Assembly: GCF_027270315.1 (NCBI RefSeq)
Contig: NZ_CP114413.1
Coordinates: 9,238,001 to 9,302,000, forward strand
Direction of reading: 5' to 3'
Origin: Streptomyces cinnabarinus
Lineage (GTDB): Bacteria > Actinomycetota > Actinomycetes > Streptomycetales > Streptomycetaceae
Length of the DNA: 64,000 bases
Shown here: in pieces, positions 8,347-17,500 of the stretch
Numbering within the stretch: the stretch's first letter is position 1
Layout of the letters: each line of letters starts with the position of its first letter
Notes under the pieces: model-generated
What the model was told of the DNA's origin: nothing
Seen by the model: the letters and a program-made list of their open reading frames with translations, nothing else
Databases searched by the model: none
Translations under genes and position numbers: made by a program

Positions 8347-10413
8347 GTGTCGAGAACCCACGCCGCCCCGCGCGCGACTCAACAGCCGGAGCGGCACAAC
8401 ACCGGCTCGGCGAGCCGCGCTCAGGCTGTGTCGTTCGGGTCGGCCGAACTGGTGGCAGGGCCCACAAAGGGAGCCCCCAGGACATATGACGCTCCGTGCC
8501 CGGTCCGCTCCCAAGACTTCACCCGTACGGCGGTGCGCGCGTCCACGGCGGGGCGGCTGCAGCCCCGACTCGTTGCGGGCTCGTCGGGCGACGCTTTTGA
8601 GCAGGAAGCCGACCGGATGGCGGAGCGCGTGCTGGGCATGGCCGCATCCGTGTCGCCACCCCAACCTCAAGGCCGGGAGGCCGGGGTGCAGCGTACGACG
8701 GCGGTCCCCGCAGGGGTGTCGGCGCTGCCCGCGGAGGTGGACGACGTCATGCGTTCGCCGGGACAACCGCTGGACCCCGCTATGCGAGCGTTCATGGAAG
8801 AGCGTTTCGGACGCGACTTTTCGGGGGTGCGCGTTCACACCGATGCCGCGGCAGCTCGGTCGGCTCGAAGCGTTCAGGCCCTCGCGTACACAGTCGGGAG
8901 GCATATCGCGTTCAGCGCGGGCGCGTTCTCGCCGGCCACGCACGAAGGCCGGCGCCTGCTGGCCCACGAGCTGACCCATGTCACTCAGCAGACAGACGCA
9001 CACGGTGGGGCCCGGAACCAGACCGCAGCGCTTCGGGTGCAGCGTCAGCAGCTTCCCAGGAAGACGCCTGAGCAGCTGGATTCGGAACTCACCGCAGCGA
9101 AGAGTGAGGGCCGGTGGGGGGACGTCGCCACCATCCTCAACGACATGAGCGATGCCGACATCATCGCGCGGGTGGCCGCAGACCGCCTGCCGAAGCCCGA
9201 CCGGGGCCGACTGCGCGCCGCGATCCCCGAGTGGGCGCACCGCGTGCGCGGAGCGGTGCTGTCCGTGGACTACAACGAGGCGCTCGCGGCACGCGACTAC
9301 AAGGCGGCCGCCATCGCCGTCAACGGCTTCGACGACGCAGGCATCCGCGGCCGGATGGCCAGCCTGGACGCGTCAGTGGTTGTCGACATCTACAACGGTG
9401 CCGTCCAGGCAATGTCCGGAGTCAGCCTGCGGCGAGTGCTGGACGCTCTGCGGGACCGCTACCAGCAGGCATCGACCGACCCGCTCGGCACCAAGACGAT
9501 GACCGTCGTCGCGATGATGCAGGCCGCCGGCGTGGATGCCGCGACCGCCCTGGCCTTCGTACGCCTGCAACTTGGCCTGGTTCCCGACAGTACCGGCGAG
9601 AAGAAGACCCAGACGACGGAGGACGTGGCCGAGGACGTCGGTCACATGCTCGCGGCCGCAGCGGTCATCCCGCCTCAGCTCGAGGCCGGCAACCTCGCGC
9701 ACAGCCTCATCGGCGGCGTCTACGTCGCGCTGAATCCGGTGTCCTTCTACGACTTGCCCATCGCGGCCTATGCGGCCCGTCTGGCGAACATGTTCAAAGC
9801 GCCTGGCAGCACGAAGGACCTGCTGATGAACCTCAACATGCGCCCGGACATCGTCGACCTGACGCGGACGCAGATCTACGAGATCAAACCCTTCACGTCG
9901 CAGGCGCTCGCCGTCGCGGAGATGCGCGACTACATCATCCTGATGGACGGCATCCTCAAGCAGTCAGTCTTCAGGCCTGGCAGCCCGCACAACCCGGGAA
10001 CGACGATGGCGCTGCCGTTCACCGACAAGGGCCAAAACGGCGTACTCATCTGGGGATGCCCCGTGCCAGGAGCCATCCTCTACCGGTTCTTGCCCAAGAA
10101 GGAGGAACCGAAGGCTGAGCAGGAGCGCGCGAAGCTGCACGAACCCGGCTCCCAGTACGCGGCCAGCGTATCCGCCGCTGCCGCGGTGGCCGTCCCGCTG
10201 GTCATCGTGGGCCACGGGGCCATGGCAGCCCTGGGGGGATACGAGGTGCTGATGGGGATGCTGACTGCCGCACTTCGCTTCGCCGGGCAGGCCCTACCCC
10301 GTGTCACTGCGGCGGGCAGCGCAGGCGCGGGGCAGGCCCTGCCCCGTGCCGCTGCGGCGGCCGGCGCAGCCGCGGCCGCGGTGAAGGCCGGTGAGGGCCC
10401 CCGCGAGCGTTGA
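8347..10413 (+). CDS. DUF4157 (HExxH) protein with a PD-(D/E)XK-like C-terminal region
   Basis: A 688-residue protein starting at GTG 8347 after GGGGA. Residues about 60-215 form a DUF4157 domain: DAFEQEADRMAERVL, then MEERFGRDFSGVRVHTD, and a zinc-metallopeptidase-like HELTH near residue 207. DUF4157 proteins are common in extracellular contractile injection system loci, as cargo or with toxins. The middle (about 240-480) is helical and unrecognised. At 500-515, RPDIV followed by YEIKP has the spacing of a PD-(D/E)XK nuclease core. The last 100 residues are Ala/Gly-rich and hydrophobic. No injection-system genes lie nearby, so an orphan effector is an inference. Confidence 0.8.
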   Translation: MSRTHAAPRATQQPERHNTGSASRAQAVSFGSAELVAGPTKGAPRTYDAPCPVRSQDFTRTAVRASTAGRLQPRLVAGSSGDAFEQEADRMAERVLGMAASVSPPQPQGREAGVQRTTAVPAGVSALPAEVDDVMRSPGQPLDPAMRAFMEERFGRDFSGVRVHTDAAAARSARSVQALAYTVGRHIAFSAGAFSPATHEGRRLLAHELTHVTQQTDAHGGARNQTAALRVQRQQLPRKTPEQLDSELTAAKSEGRWGDVATILNDMSDADIIARVAADRLPKPDRGRLRAAIPEWAHRVRGAVLSVDYNEALAARDYKAAAIAVNGFDDAGIRGRMASLDASVVVDIYNGAVQAMSGVSLRRVLDALRDRYQQASTDPLGTKTMTVVAMMQAAGVDAATALAFVRLQLGLVPDSTGEKKTQTTEDVAEDVGHMLAAAAVIPPQLEAGNLAHSLIGGVYVALNPVSFYDLPIAAYAARLANMFKAPGSTKDLLMNLNMRPDIVDLTRTQIYEIKPFTSQALAVAEMRDYIILMDGILKQSVFRPGSPHNPGTTMALPFTDKGQNGVLIWGCPVPGAILYRFLPKKEEPKAEQERAKLHEPGSQYAASVSAAAAVAVPLVIVGHGAMAALGGYEVLMGMLTAALRFAGQALPRVTAAGSAGAGQALPRAAAAAGAAAAAVKAGEGPRER

Positions 10414-10833
10414 CCCGATCACGGTACGTGGGCTTTGGCCCCCAGCGCCGTCGCGGCCTCAAGCGTTGTGCGTAGCGGGGCAGCCGAGCCCGGATGACCA
10501 GGGTCGGAGCTTCTCGCCGAAGCCTGCTGGTACCTCGCCTGTGCCCTGCGCGGCCGACCCCACCAGCGCGGCCTGGACGAACAGATCGTGTGACCGTCGT
10601 CGGCTACACCCACGGACCGCGTCCCCATACGAGCGGGCACACGTCGCCGCCAGTGGAGGAAAGCCTGCTAGACCTCTTCCGCGCCAAGGTCGGCAAGCGC
10701 GCGCTGCCCCGCCCTCAGTTCGCCTTCAAGTAGCCCCACGGCCTCATCGACCAACGGCCGCGGCGTCATCCCCGCCCTCCCTCATCGCAGCCGCACAGCC
10801 TACTCAACCCGGCAAACGTTCCCGGTCACAGCA
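10414..10833. other. Gene-less stretch
   Basis: A plus-strand frame ending at 10733 (tail ALPRPQFAFK) is mildly protein-like, but I recognise no family and see no start with a ribosome site. The remainder shows nothing. Confidence 0.4.
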
Positions 10834-11607
10834 CTAGATGCGCGAGTTGCGCAGCGACTGCCACACAGCGCCGGCCAGCGCCCGCGTCGCCCGCGGGACC
10901 GACAGATGCTCGTGCTCGCGGTAAAGGGCCCAGTTGTATTGCACGAGAGACAGCTTGTTGGAGGACAGCGATCCCGCCTGGTGGGCTCTGTACACCGCAA
11001 GCGGCTCAGCCAGACCCCGGGCGTCAGCGCCGTCCCGCATGATCGACAGCCAGAGGCCGTAGTCCTGGCGCTTGCGCATCTCTGGCATCAACCTCGTGCC
11101 CAGGACACTGCGGTCGTACATGGCGGTGAGAGCTCCGATGTAGTCACGCACCAGCATCGCGCGGTAGTCCACGTGCTCCCGCGCACGGACCACCCGACCG
11201 TTCGGGACCCATTCGGTGCTCTCACCGTCGTAGTCGGCGTCCATCTTGAAGTACGAGGTGAACGTCAGCGGCGCGTCACCTTCCACGGCGAAAGCGAGTT
11301 GCTTCTCGGTTTTCTCTGGAAGCCACATGTCGTCGGAGTCGAGGAACGCGATGTAGTCCCCGCGGGCCCGCTCGATCGCCAGGTTGCGGGCCCGGCCCGC
11401 ACCGCCCCGTTCGGGCGCCGTCTCCGGCAGGAGGCGCTCGTCCTGCTCAGCGAACTCGCGGAGCAGGTCCATGGAGCCATCGGAGGACTGGTCGTCGGTG
11501 ACCAGCAGCTCCAGGTCGCTGTGGGTCTGCGTGAGCACCGATCGGACGGCTGCGCCGAGGGTGGCTGCCGAGTTGTACACGGGCATCACGACAGACACCA
11601 GGGGCAC
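10834..11607 (-). CDS. Family 2 glycosyltransferase
   Basis: A 257-residue GT-A fold transferase. The GTG at 11605-11607 follows AAGGAG at good spacing. The longer open frame upstream is arginine/proline-rich noise. Motifs: VSVVMPVYNSAATLGAAVRS, nucleotide-sugar site LLVTDDQSSDGS, and the metal-binding FLDSDDMW. The C-terminal part (RKRQDYGLWLSIMRDG) resembles acceptor regions of surface-polysaccharide transferases. There is no transmembrane segment. It stands alone, so donor and acceptor cannot be predicted. Confidence 0.88.
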   Translation of the reverse strand: MPLVSVVMPVYNSAATLGAAVRSVLTQTHSDLELLVTDDQSSDGSMDLLREFAEQDERLLPETAPERGGAGRARNLAIERARGDYIAFLDSDDMWLPEKTEKQLAFAVEGDAPLTFTSYFKMDADYDGESTEWVPNGRVVRAREHVDYRAMLVRDYIGALTAMYDRSVLGTRLMPEMRKRQDYGLWLSIMRDGADARGLAEPLAVYRAHQAGSLSSNKLSLVQYNWALYREHEHLSVPRATRALAGAVWQSLRNSRI

Positions 11608-11825
11608 AGCGCTTCTCCTTGCCAGACCAGGAATGACGGTCCATTCAAGCACTGCAATCGAGTAGAAGCTCAATGAGCCGTTACTGCCAGAGCCACCGCC
11701 GGAGTGGTGGCGGGACGGCCGCGAGGGCCTGACCGCCAGGCCCTGTGCGGCGGAAGTGAAGCTGTCGCCTCGCTCTGAGATCGTCGCCAGCCCGGCGGGG
11801 TGTCGGTCGGGTGCGGGTGCTGGGT

Positions 11826-12200
11826 TCACATGGTGCTGAGGAGGGTGAGGACCGCGACGGGTAGCAGCAGCATCCATTGGGGGAGCTGGAGGAGCGGTCT
11901 GGGCCAGTCGGCGGTGAGTGTGACGATCAGGAACACCAGGGCGTAGGCGAGGTATTGGGCGGCGATGAACACGACGAGTGGCGTGCTGGGTTGGGTGGTG
12001 AAGGCAAGGGCGAGCAGGGCGATGGAGCTGATAAGCAGGTCGGCGGTGACCATGTGCCAAACGACGTGCAGGGTGCGCTTGGGTTCGGCGGTCATCTTGC
12101 TGCCCAGAAGGGGGCGTACGACCGACTGTCCGCCGACGGTGGCGTGGATGAGTGTGGTTGCCGCGGCGATGATGCCTGCGGTGAGCAGCCAGCCATTCAT
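11826..12200 (-). CDS. Small four-helix membrane protein
   Basis: 124 residues with four predicted membrane segments (near 3-20, 45-65, 70-95 and 105-122). A conserved-looking stretch, LIHATVGGQSVVRPLL, lies after the first helix. Its ATG at 12200 overlaps the stop of the TetR gene (ATGA), so it is translated as the second gene of that pair and is probably repressed by it. I do not recognise a function; a small transporter or a stress membrane protein are both possible. Confidence 0.75.
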   Translation of the reverse strand: MNGWLLTAGIIAAATTLIHATVGGQSVVRPLLGSKMTAEPKRTLHVVWHMVTADLLISSIALLALAFTTQPSTPLVVFIAAQYLAYALVFLIVTLTADWPRPLLQLPQWMLLLPVAVLTLLSTM

Positions 12201-12784
12201 CGGGCCTCTATTCCGCGTGCGATCATCGCGGCGATACGCCGGGCAAGATCCGGTGCGGGACGTTCGCCGATGATTCCCAGGTGGAAGAAGACCGCCCCGG
12301 CCAGGGTGTCGAGTACGAGGTCGACCGGTAGGTCTGCGCCGGCCTCGCCGCGCTGCTGCGCCCGGTCGAAGACTTCGGTGAGTCGTTCCTTGGCGGGCTT
12401 GAGGAACCGGGAGCGGATCGTTGCGCGGAGGTCTGGCGTGGCGGCGAAGTCGGCGAGCAGGCCGGGCAGGGCGGCTGCGGCCTGGGGTGCGGAGAACTCA
12501 TCGATCAGGGACTGCACCAGTGCGGTGAGGTCGCCTTGCAGGGTCCCCGTGTCGGGCAGGTCGGCTGTGTCGGTCGTGGTGAAGACCGCCTCGTAGACCA
12601 GCTCCGGCTTGCCGGACCAGCGGCGGTAGATGGTGTCCTTGCCGACGCTGGCTCGTGCGGCGACGGCGCCGATGGACATCGCCGCGTAGCCGCTCTCCAC
12701 GACCAGTTCGGCGGTCGCCTTGATGATCGCGGCGCTGGACCGCTCGTCTCTGGGGCGCCCTCGCTCTGCAGGGAAGGAAGTCAT
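12197..12784 (-). CDS. TetR family transcriptional regulator
   Basis: 195 residues. The N-terminal helix-turn-helix (AAMSIGAVAARASVGKDTIY, then RRWSGKPELVYEAV) is typical. The remainder is a helical ligand domain (residues 75-195). The ATG at 12782-12784 follows GGAG. A 7-base inverted repeat just upstream is the probable autoregulatory operator. It is coupled to the downstream membrane protein gene through a 4-base overlap. Confidence 0.92.
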   Translation of the reverse strand: MTSFPAERGRPRDERSSAAIIKATAELVVESGYAAMSIGAVAARASVGKDTIYRRWSGKPELVYEAVFTTTDTADLPDTGTLQGDLTALVQSLIDEFSAPQAAAALPGLLADFAATPDLRATIRSRFLKPAKERLTEVFDRAQQRGEAGADLPVDLVLDTLAGAVFFHLGIIGERPAPDLARRIAAMIARGIEAR

Positions 12785-12796
12785 ACTCCATAATTA

Positions 12797-12818
12797 CCAT
12801 ACGAGTCGACCCGTATGG
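12797..12818. promoter_or_regulatory. TetR operator
   Basis: CCATACG (12797-12803) and CGTATGG (12812-12818) form a perfect inverted repeat with an 8-base spacer, 12 bases before the TetR start codon. Position and symmetry fit an autorepressor site. Confidence 0.65.
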
Positions 12819-12922
12819 AATATGAGGGCTCGGGATCGGCAGGTCCGGTGTTGGCCGGGGGTGGAGGGCATGTTCATGCCGGGCCGCCCAACAGTACGAG
12901 GGGCGGCCCACTTGCTTGCGCG

Positions 12923-13264
12923 TCAGGTGTCGCCGGGCCTCGTCGATGTCAACGGGGTTGCATGACAGCCTTCTTGGCGCCCTTGGTGGGAGGAGGTCGA
13001 GACGGTGATGGTGGTGCGCCTTGGGCTTCTTTCTGGGCGGGGTAGATCTCGCGGAATGTCGGCAAGTTGCTGTTCACGGGAATATGCCGGGTTGATGCGG
13101 GCGGGGCCCTGAGCGTCGAGCAGTTCTTCGAACGACGTGTACTCGGTGGCCGATCCGCTGGAGACGTGAGGCCCGCCGGTGCCCAGGGCGCCCAGCAGGT
13201 TCGGTCCGCACACGGTTGTGAGGTGCCTGCGACGCCGGCGTGGAGATCCAGCTACCCCGGACAT
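12923..13264 (-). pseudogene. Possible degenerate small gene
   Basis: One minus frame reads TEYTSFEELLDAQGPARINPAYSREQQLADI. After a one-base shift near 13048 another frame continues REIYPAQKEAQGAPPSPSRP up to a stop at 12959-12961. The two halves look like one charged, proline-tailed protein split by a frameshift. I recognise no family and see no good start. Low confidence that it was a gene. Confidence 0.25.
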
Positions 13265-13382
13265 GGGGCCGGTTCACGGGGTGAGGAGGCGGGAGGAACC
13301 ATCCGAGGTTCTTTCAGTGCCCGTGCTGGCCGGCCCGCTGGGCAGAGGGCATGCTCGAACGACTGTGCTTTGGAGAACCCCT

Positions 13383-14432
13383 TTGTCGTCCTCTTCGTCC
13401 TTCCTCCTGGCGTCCCTGGATCCGCCCGCGTCGGTCACCCTGACCAGCCTGACCAGCCTGACCAGCCAGGTCGATGCCTTGCCCGACTGGCTCATGGGTA
13501 ATGCGGACATGCTGATCGGTATACCCCTGCGGATCGCGTTGATCATTGTGATTGCGGCCCTGGTGCGGATGATCGCCAAACGGGCCATCACACGCGTGGT
13601 GCAGCGCATCCTGGAACCGGCCGGCCTGGACGGCGCGGAGCGCCGCAGCACCCGTGGCCCACTCGTGCTGCAGCGCGACAGCAGCCGAGCCAGCGAGCGC
13701 CGCCAGCAACGGGCCCGCACCATCGGCTCGGTCCTCAGCAGCATCGTCACGATCGTCATCGCGGTCACCGGGCTGGCCATGATCCTGGAACAGATCGGAA
13801 TCGCCCTTGGCCCCCTGCTCGCCAGCGCGGGAGTCGTCGGGCTCGCCATCGGCTTCGGCGCGCAGAGCCTGGTCGCCGACTACCTGTCCGGGATGCTCAT
13901 CATGGTCGAGGACCAGTACGGCATCGGAGACTCCGTGGACCTGGGCGAAGCCGTGGGCGAGGTCGAACAGGTGGGGCTGCGCCTGACCCAGGTCCGAGAC
14001 CTCAACGGCGGCCTCTGGCACATCCGCAACGGTGAGATCCTCCGTGTGCGCAACGACAGCCAGGAATGGGCCCGCGCCGTCCTGGATGTGTCCGTCGCCT
14101 ACGACTCACACCTCGATGTCGTCTACCGGGTCCTGGAGGAAACGGGTCACGCGATGCGCGAGGACCCCGCTTTCGCCGACATCCTCCTGGAGGACCCCGC
14201 CGTGTGGGGCGTGCAGTCCCTCGACGCCGACGGCGTGGTCGTCCGCATCGCAGTCAAGACCGTTCCTCTCAAGCAGTGGGCCGTCACCCGCGAACTGCGC
14301 CACCGCGTCAAGAACGCCTTCGACACCGCAGGCATCGGGCTGCCCTTCCCCCAGCGTTCCATCTGGCTGCGCAACGAGGACGAGAAGCGCTCCCCGGTGA
14401 ATGCGACCGGATCAAGTCCGCGGCGCCCGTAA
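13383..14432 (+). CDS. Mechanosensitive ion channel, MscS family
   Basis: About 349 residues from a TTG at 13383 with GGAGA seven bases upstream. The open frame extends to 13179 but that part is unconserved. Membrane helices lie near residues 40-65, 120-140 and 145-165, followed by the pore-lining signature GVVGLAIGFGAQSLVADYLS and the beta-domain start GDSVDLGEAVGEVEQVGLRL. The C-terminal alpha-beta vestibule is complete. It releases solutes on hypo-osmotic shock. It is convergent with the long operon on its right. Start choice is moderately certain. Confidence 0.88.
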   Translation: MSSSSSFLLASLDPPASVTLTSLTSLTSQVDALPDWLMGNADMLIGIPLRIALIIVIAALVRMIAKRAITRVVQRILEPAGLDGAERRSTRGPLVLQRDSSRASERRQQRARTIGSVLSSIVTIVIAVTGLAMILEQIGIALGPLLASAGVVGLAIGFGAQSLVADYLSGMLIMVEDQYGIGDSVDLGEAVGEVEQVGLRLTQVRDLNGGLWHIRNGEILRVRNDSQEWARAVLDVSVAYDSHLDVVYRVLEETGHAMREDPAFADILLEDPAVWGVQSLDADGVVVRIAVKTVPLKQWAVTRELRHRVKNAFDTAGIGLPFPQRSIWLRNEDEKRSPVNATGSSPRRP

Positions 14433-14591
14433 GGCCCGTACCTCCGGTTGATGGCGCCGCACTGCGAAACCGGTGCGCTCCTTGACGGGAACCCGATACC
14501 GCTACGCGGCACCGTCCGCGTCACGGCCGGTGTCCGGGACGGTGCCGAGCCCAGCCCCATGGACAGCCGGGTTGACCGGCCTGCCACCCTG

Positions 14592-17500
14592 TCAGCTGGG
14601 CGGATTGGCCAATGCGTCGCGCCGAAAGCCCCACTCCCGACGCTGTTTGCGCATCTCGCGTTGCCACAGGACCACCGGCGTCAGGCTGGCGGCGACCGTC
14701 AGGGTGGCCCAGACGAGCATGGCCGGATGGGTGTGGTGCGCCGCGATCCCGTAGGCGGCGAGGCCGGTGACCGTCACCGCCCAGAACAGGTGGATCCGGA
14801 AGGTGCCGAAGAACCGGTCGGGGGAGGCGGAAGAGCCCTTCGGTGTCACAAAGAACCTGCTCTTGCGGCGCAGCAAGGCGTCCGTGAAGCTGCGGGTGTA
14901 CACGGGGGCGATGATGAGGGTCATCGCCATGCCGGCGAGGCCTGAGGACCCGACCGGTTCGTGAGGGCTGACGTTGTGGCGCCGGTTCCAGATGTAGAGC
15001 GCCACTTGCAGGGCGACGGCGTTGCCGTACAGCACGGCCCATACGACGGGATCGATGTCACCCCCGCTCGCTCCTCCCACGAAGTAGAGGGCCAGTGACA
15101 CCCCGCCCAGGATCCAGGAGATCGCCAGCAGGGGGTACCAGGAGAGCAGGAAGAAGTAGTTGACCAGACTGGGCAGGCGGAGTTTGAACGGGGCCTTCCA
15201 GAAGTCCTTGAGCAGGGTCTCGTAGGTGCCGCGGCTCCACCGCAGTTGCTGGGTCACGAAGTCCGTCCAGGCCGACGGGCCCTCGCCGACGGCGAGCACG
15301 TCGGGCGTGTACACGGAGCGCCAATGGCGGCCGGTCACGGGGTGGCGCCGCTGGTGGATGGCGAGCCCGGTGAGCATGTCCTCCGTGATGGAGTCCTGAA
15401 ATCCTCCGACCTGGAGCAGTGCCGTGGTGCGCACTGCGAGGTTCGTCCCGACGAGCATGGGTGATCCGTGCCGGTTGCCGACGCGCTGGATCAGCGCGTG
15501 GAACATGAACTGCTGACTCTCCGCCATCTTCGTGACGACACTGTCGTAGTTGCCGTAGACCTGAGGGCTGACGACGAAGGCGGTGTCAGGGTCGCGGAAG
15601 TAGCCGAGGGTGCGTTCCAGGAAGTTGGGGAAGGGCACATGGTCGGTGTCGACGGCGGCGATGAAGTCGTAGTCCCGTCCTTGCGCGTCGAGCCATGCGT
15701 TGTAGTTGCCGTGTTTGGTCTTGGCTCTGTGCACACCTCGGGTGGTGTTCCACTTGGCCACGCCCTTGCGGGAGAAGTGGTGCACCCCCAACTGATCGCA
15801 GAGCGCCCGCACTTCCGGATCGTTCCCCTCGTCCAGGACCCAGACGTGCATCAGGCCCCGGTGCCGAATCCGGACTGCCGCGCGCAGTGTGTTGCTCAGC
15901 ATCTCCAGAGGTTCTTTGCCGGGCACGAAGGTCGTGAGGAAGGCGACCCGTGTCCCGGTCTCGGGCACCACGGGAATGGGATCCTGGGCGAACAGGGTGG
16001 CGTGGGCGCAGGAGAGCACGCTCGTCAGCCGGGCGCCTTCGATGGCACCGACGCAGCCCAGCATGACGATCCACAGCGTCGGCTGGTGCTGCCAGTGGGA
16101 GGGCTGAAGCAGCCACAGCAGGGTGCACAGCGAGATCAGAGGCACCAGTGCGAGCGCCAGCGCGGTTCTGACCCGGTGGGGTTCGGCGGACAACAGGGAG
16201 CGGTGGCGCACCCGGTAGGGGATGCCCGCGCTGGGCTGGGTCAGGGGGCCGGCCAAGCGGCTGTAATGCTCGTAGTCGTAGCGGGGCAGCGGGCGCAGTG
16301 GGGGGCGGAACAGGGAACGCCAGGTCTTCTGCGCTTCCGCCCAGTGCTGGTCGGAGTCGTCGGACGCGGGCGGAATGGGCCGTGGGGTGTCGGGGTCCGG
16401 CGGCAGGGGACCTGACGGCTTGGGGGGTGCGGGACGGCCACCGCCAGGCGCCGGTCGCCGACTACGGGCGGGCCGCGTCGGGTGCCGAGGGCTCTGGAAC
16501 GTCAGCTCCAGGGTGCCGCCGACAGCGGTGCTCGTGCGGGGCGCCGACTCGGGGGGCTTCCCGGTGAGTCCGACGCGCAGCACCGCCCGCATTGCTTCAA
16601 GGTCGGCTCGCCTGCGGTCCAGCGCCGGGTCGTCGACCGGGGTCAGGGCGACCGCCTCCGCGACGCACTCCACGGCCTCCTCGATCAGCGCCTTGGTCCG
16701 CGTCCACCGGTACAGCTCCTGCAAGGCATGGCCGAGATTGACCAGGACCACCGGCCGGACCGGGTCATCCTGCTCCAGGCTGTGCTGGAGCCCACGCAGC
16801 ATGTCGATGCTGGCGTGCAGGAGATCAGGGTCCCTCGTGTCGTGGGCGCTGTTGACCAGTTCGGCGCTTTCGGCGTTGACGGTGGCGGGATCGCGCTGCT
16901 GTTCCCCGCCGGAAGAGTCGGCGGGTGCGGCAACGTCGGTGCCTGCGGCAGCGGGTTCCGCCTCCGGTTCCTGAACCGACGCACCGTCGAGCGCGGCGAG
17001 GATCTCGTGCGCTTGGGTCCGTACGGCTGCGGGGGCGGGCACGGCATGCCCCGGGGCTGTCCGCTGGGCGGCGGCGCAGACCCTCAGTCGCCGTGTGGCT
17101 GAGGCGAGCAACTCCTCCGCGGAAGACGGAGTCAGCGCACGCTCCCCGACCAAGCCGGGGAGATCTGCGGCCCGCACGCCGCCGACCGCACTGGCACACT
17201 CCTGGAGGGCATCGATCACCTCGTCCCATTCCGCGGAGCGAAGGCGCCAGGTCGGGAGGCGCGAGAGGAGGGTGCGGACGTCCTCGCCCGGCGTGGAGGC
17301 GCGCCGCTCGCGCGGTGCTGCCGTGGCGTCGAGCGGGACGGGCCCGGTGTAGAGGGGGTGAACGAGGAGGAATGCGCCGTCAGGTGTGACCGAGGGTCCG
17401 GCGACAGCGGGCCCGGGAGCCTCGGGGTGTTCCCCGTGGAATGCCAGCAGGGGCGAGGAGGCGTCGGTGGCGGCGAGGTAGCGGCTGCAGTGGGCCAGGG

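Noticed and set aside
13179..13382. N-terminal extension of the MscS channel
   Set aside because: Arginine/glycine-rich and not channel-like. A TTG with a good ribosome site lies at 13383.
15468..16415. A 315-codon plus-strand frame
   Set aside because: Antisense shadow of the GT2 gene, with no ribosome site or recognisable motif.
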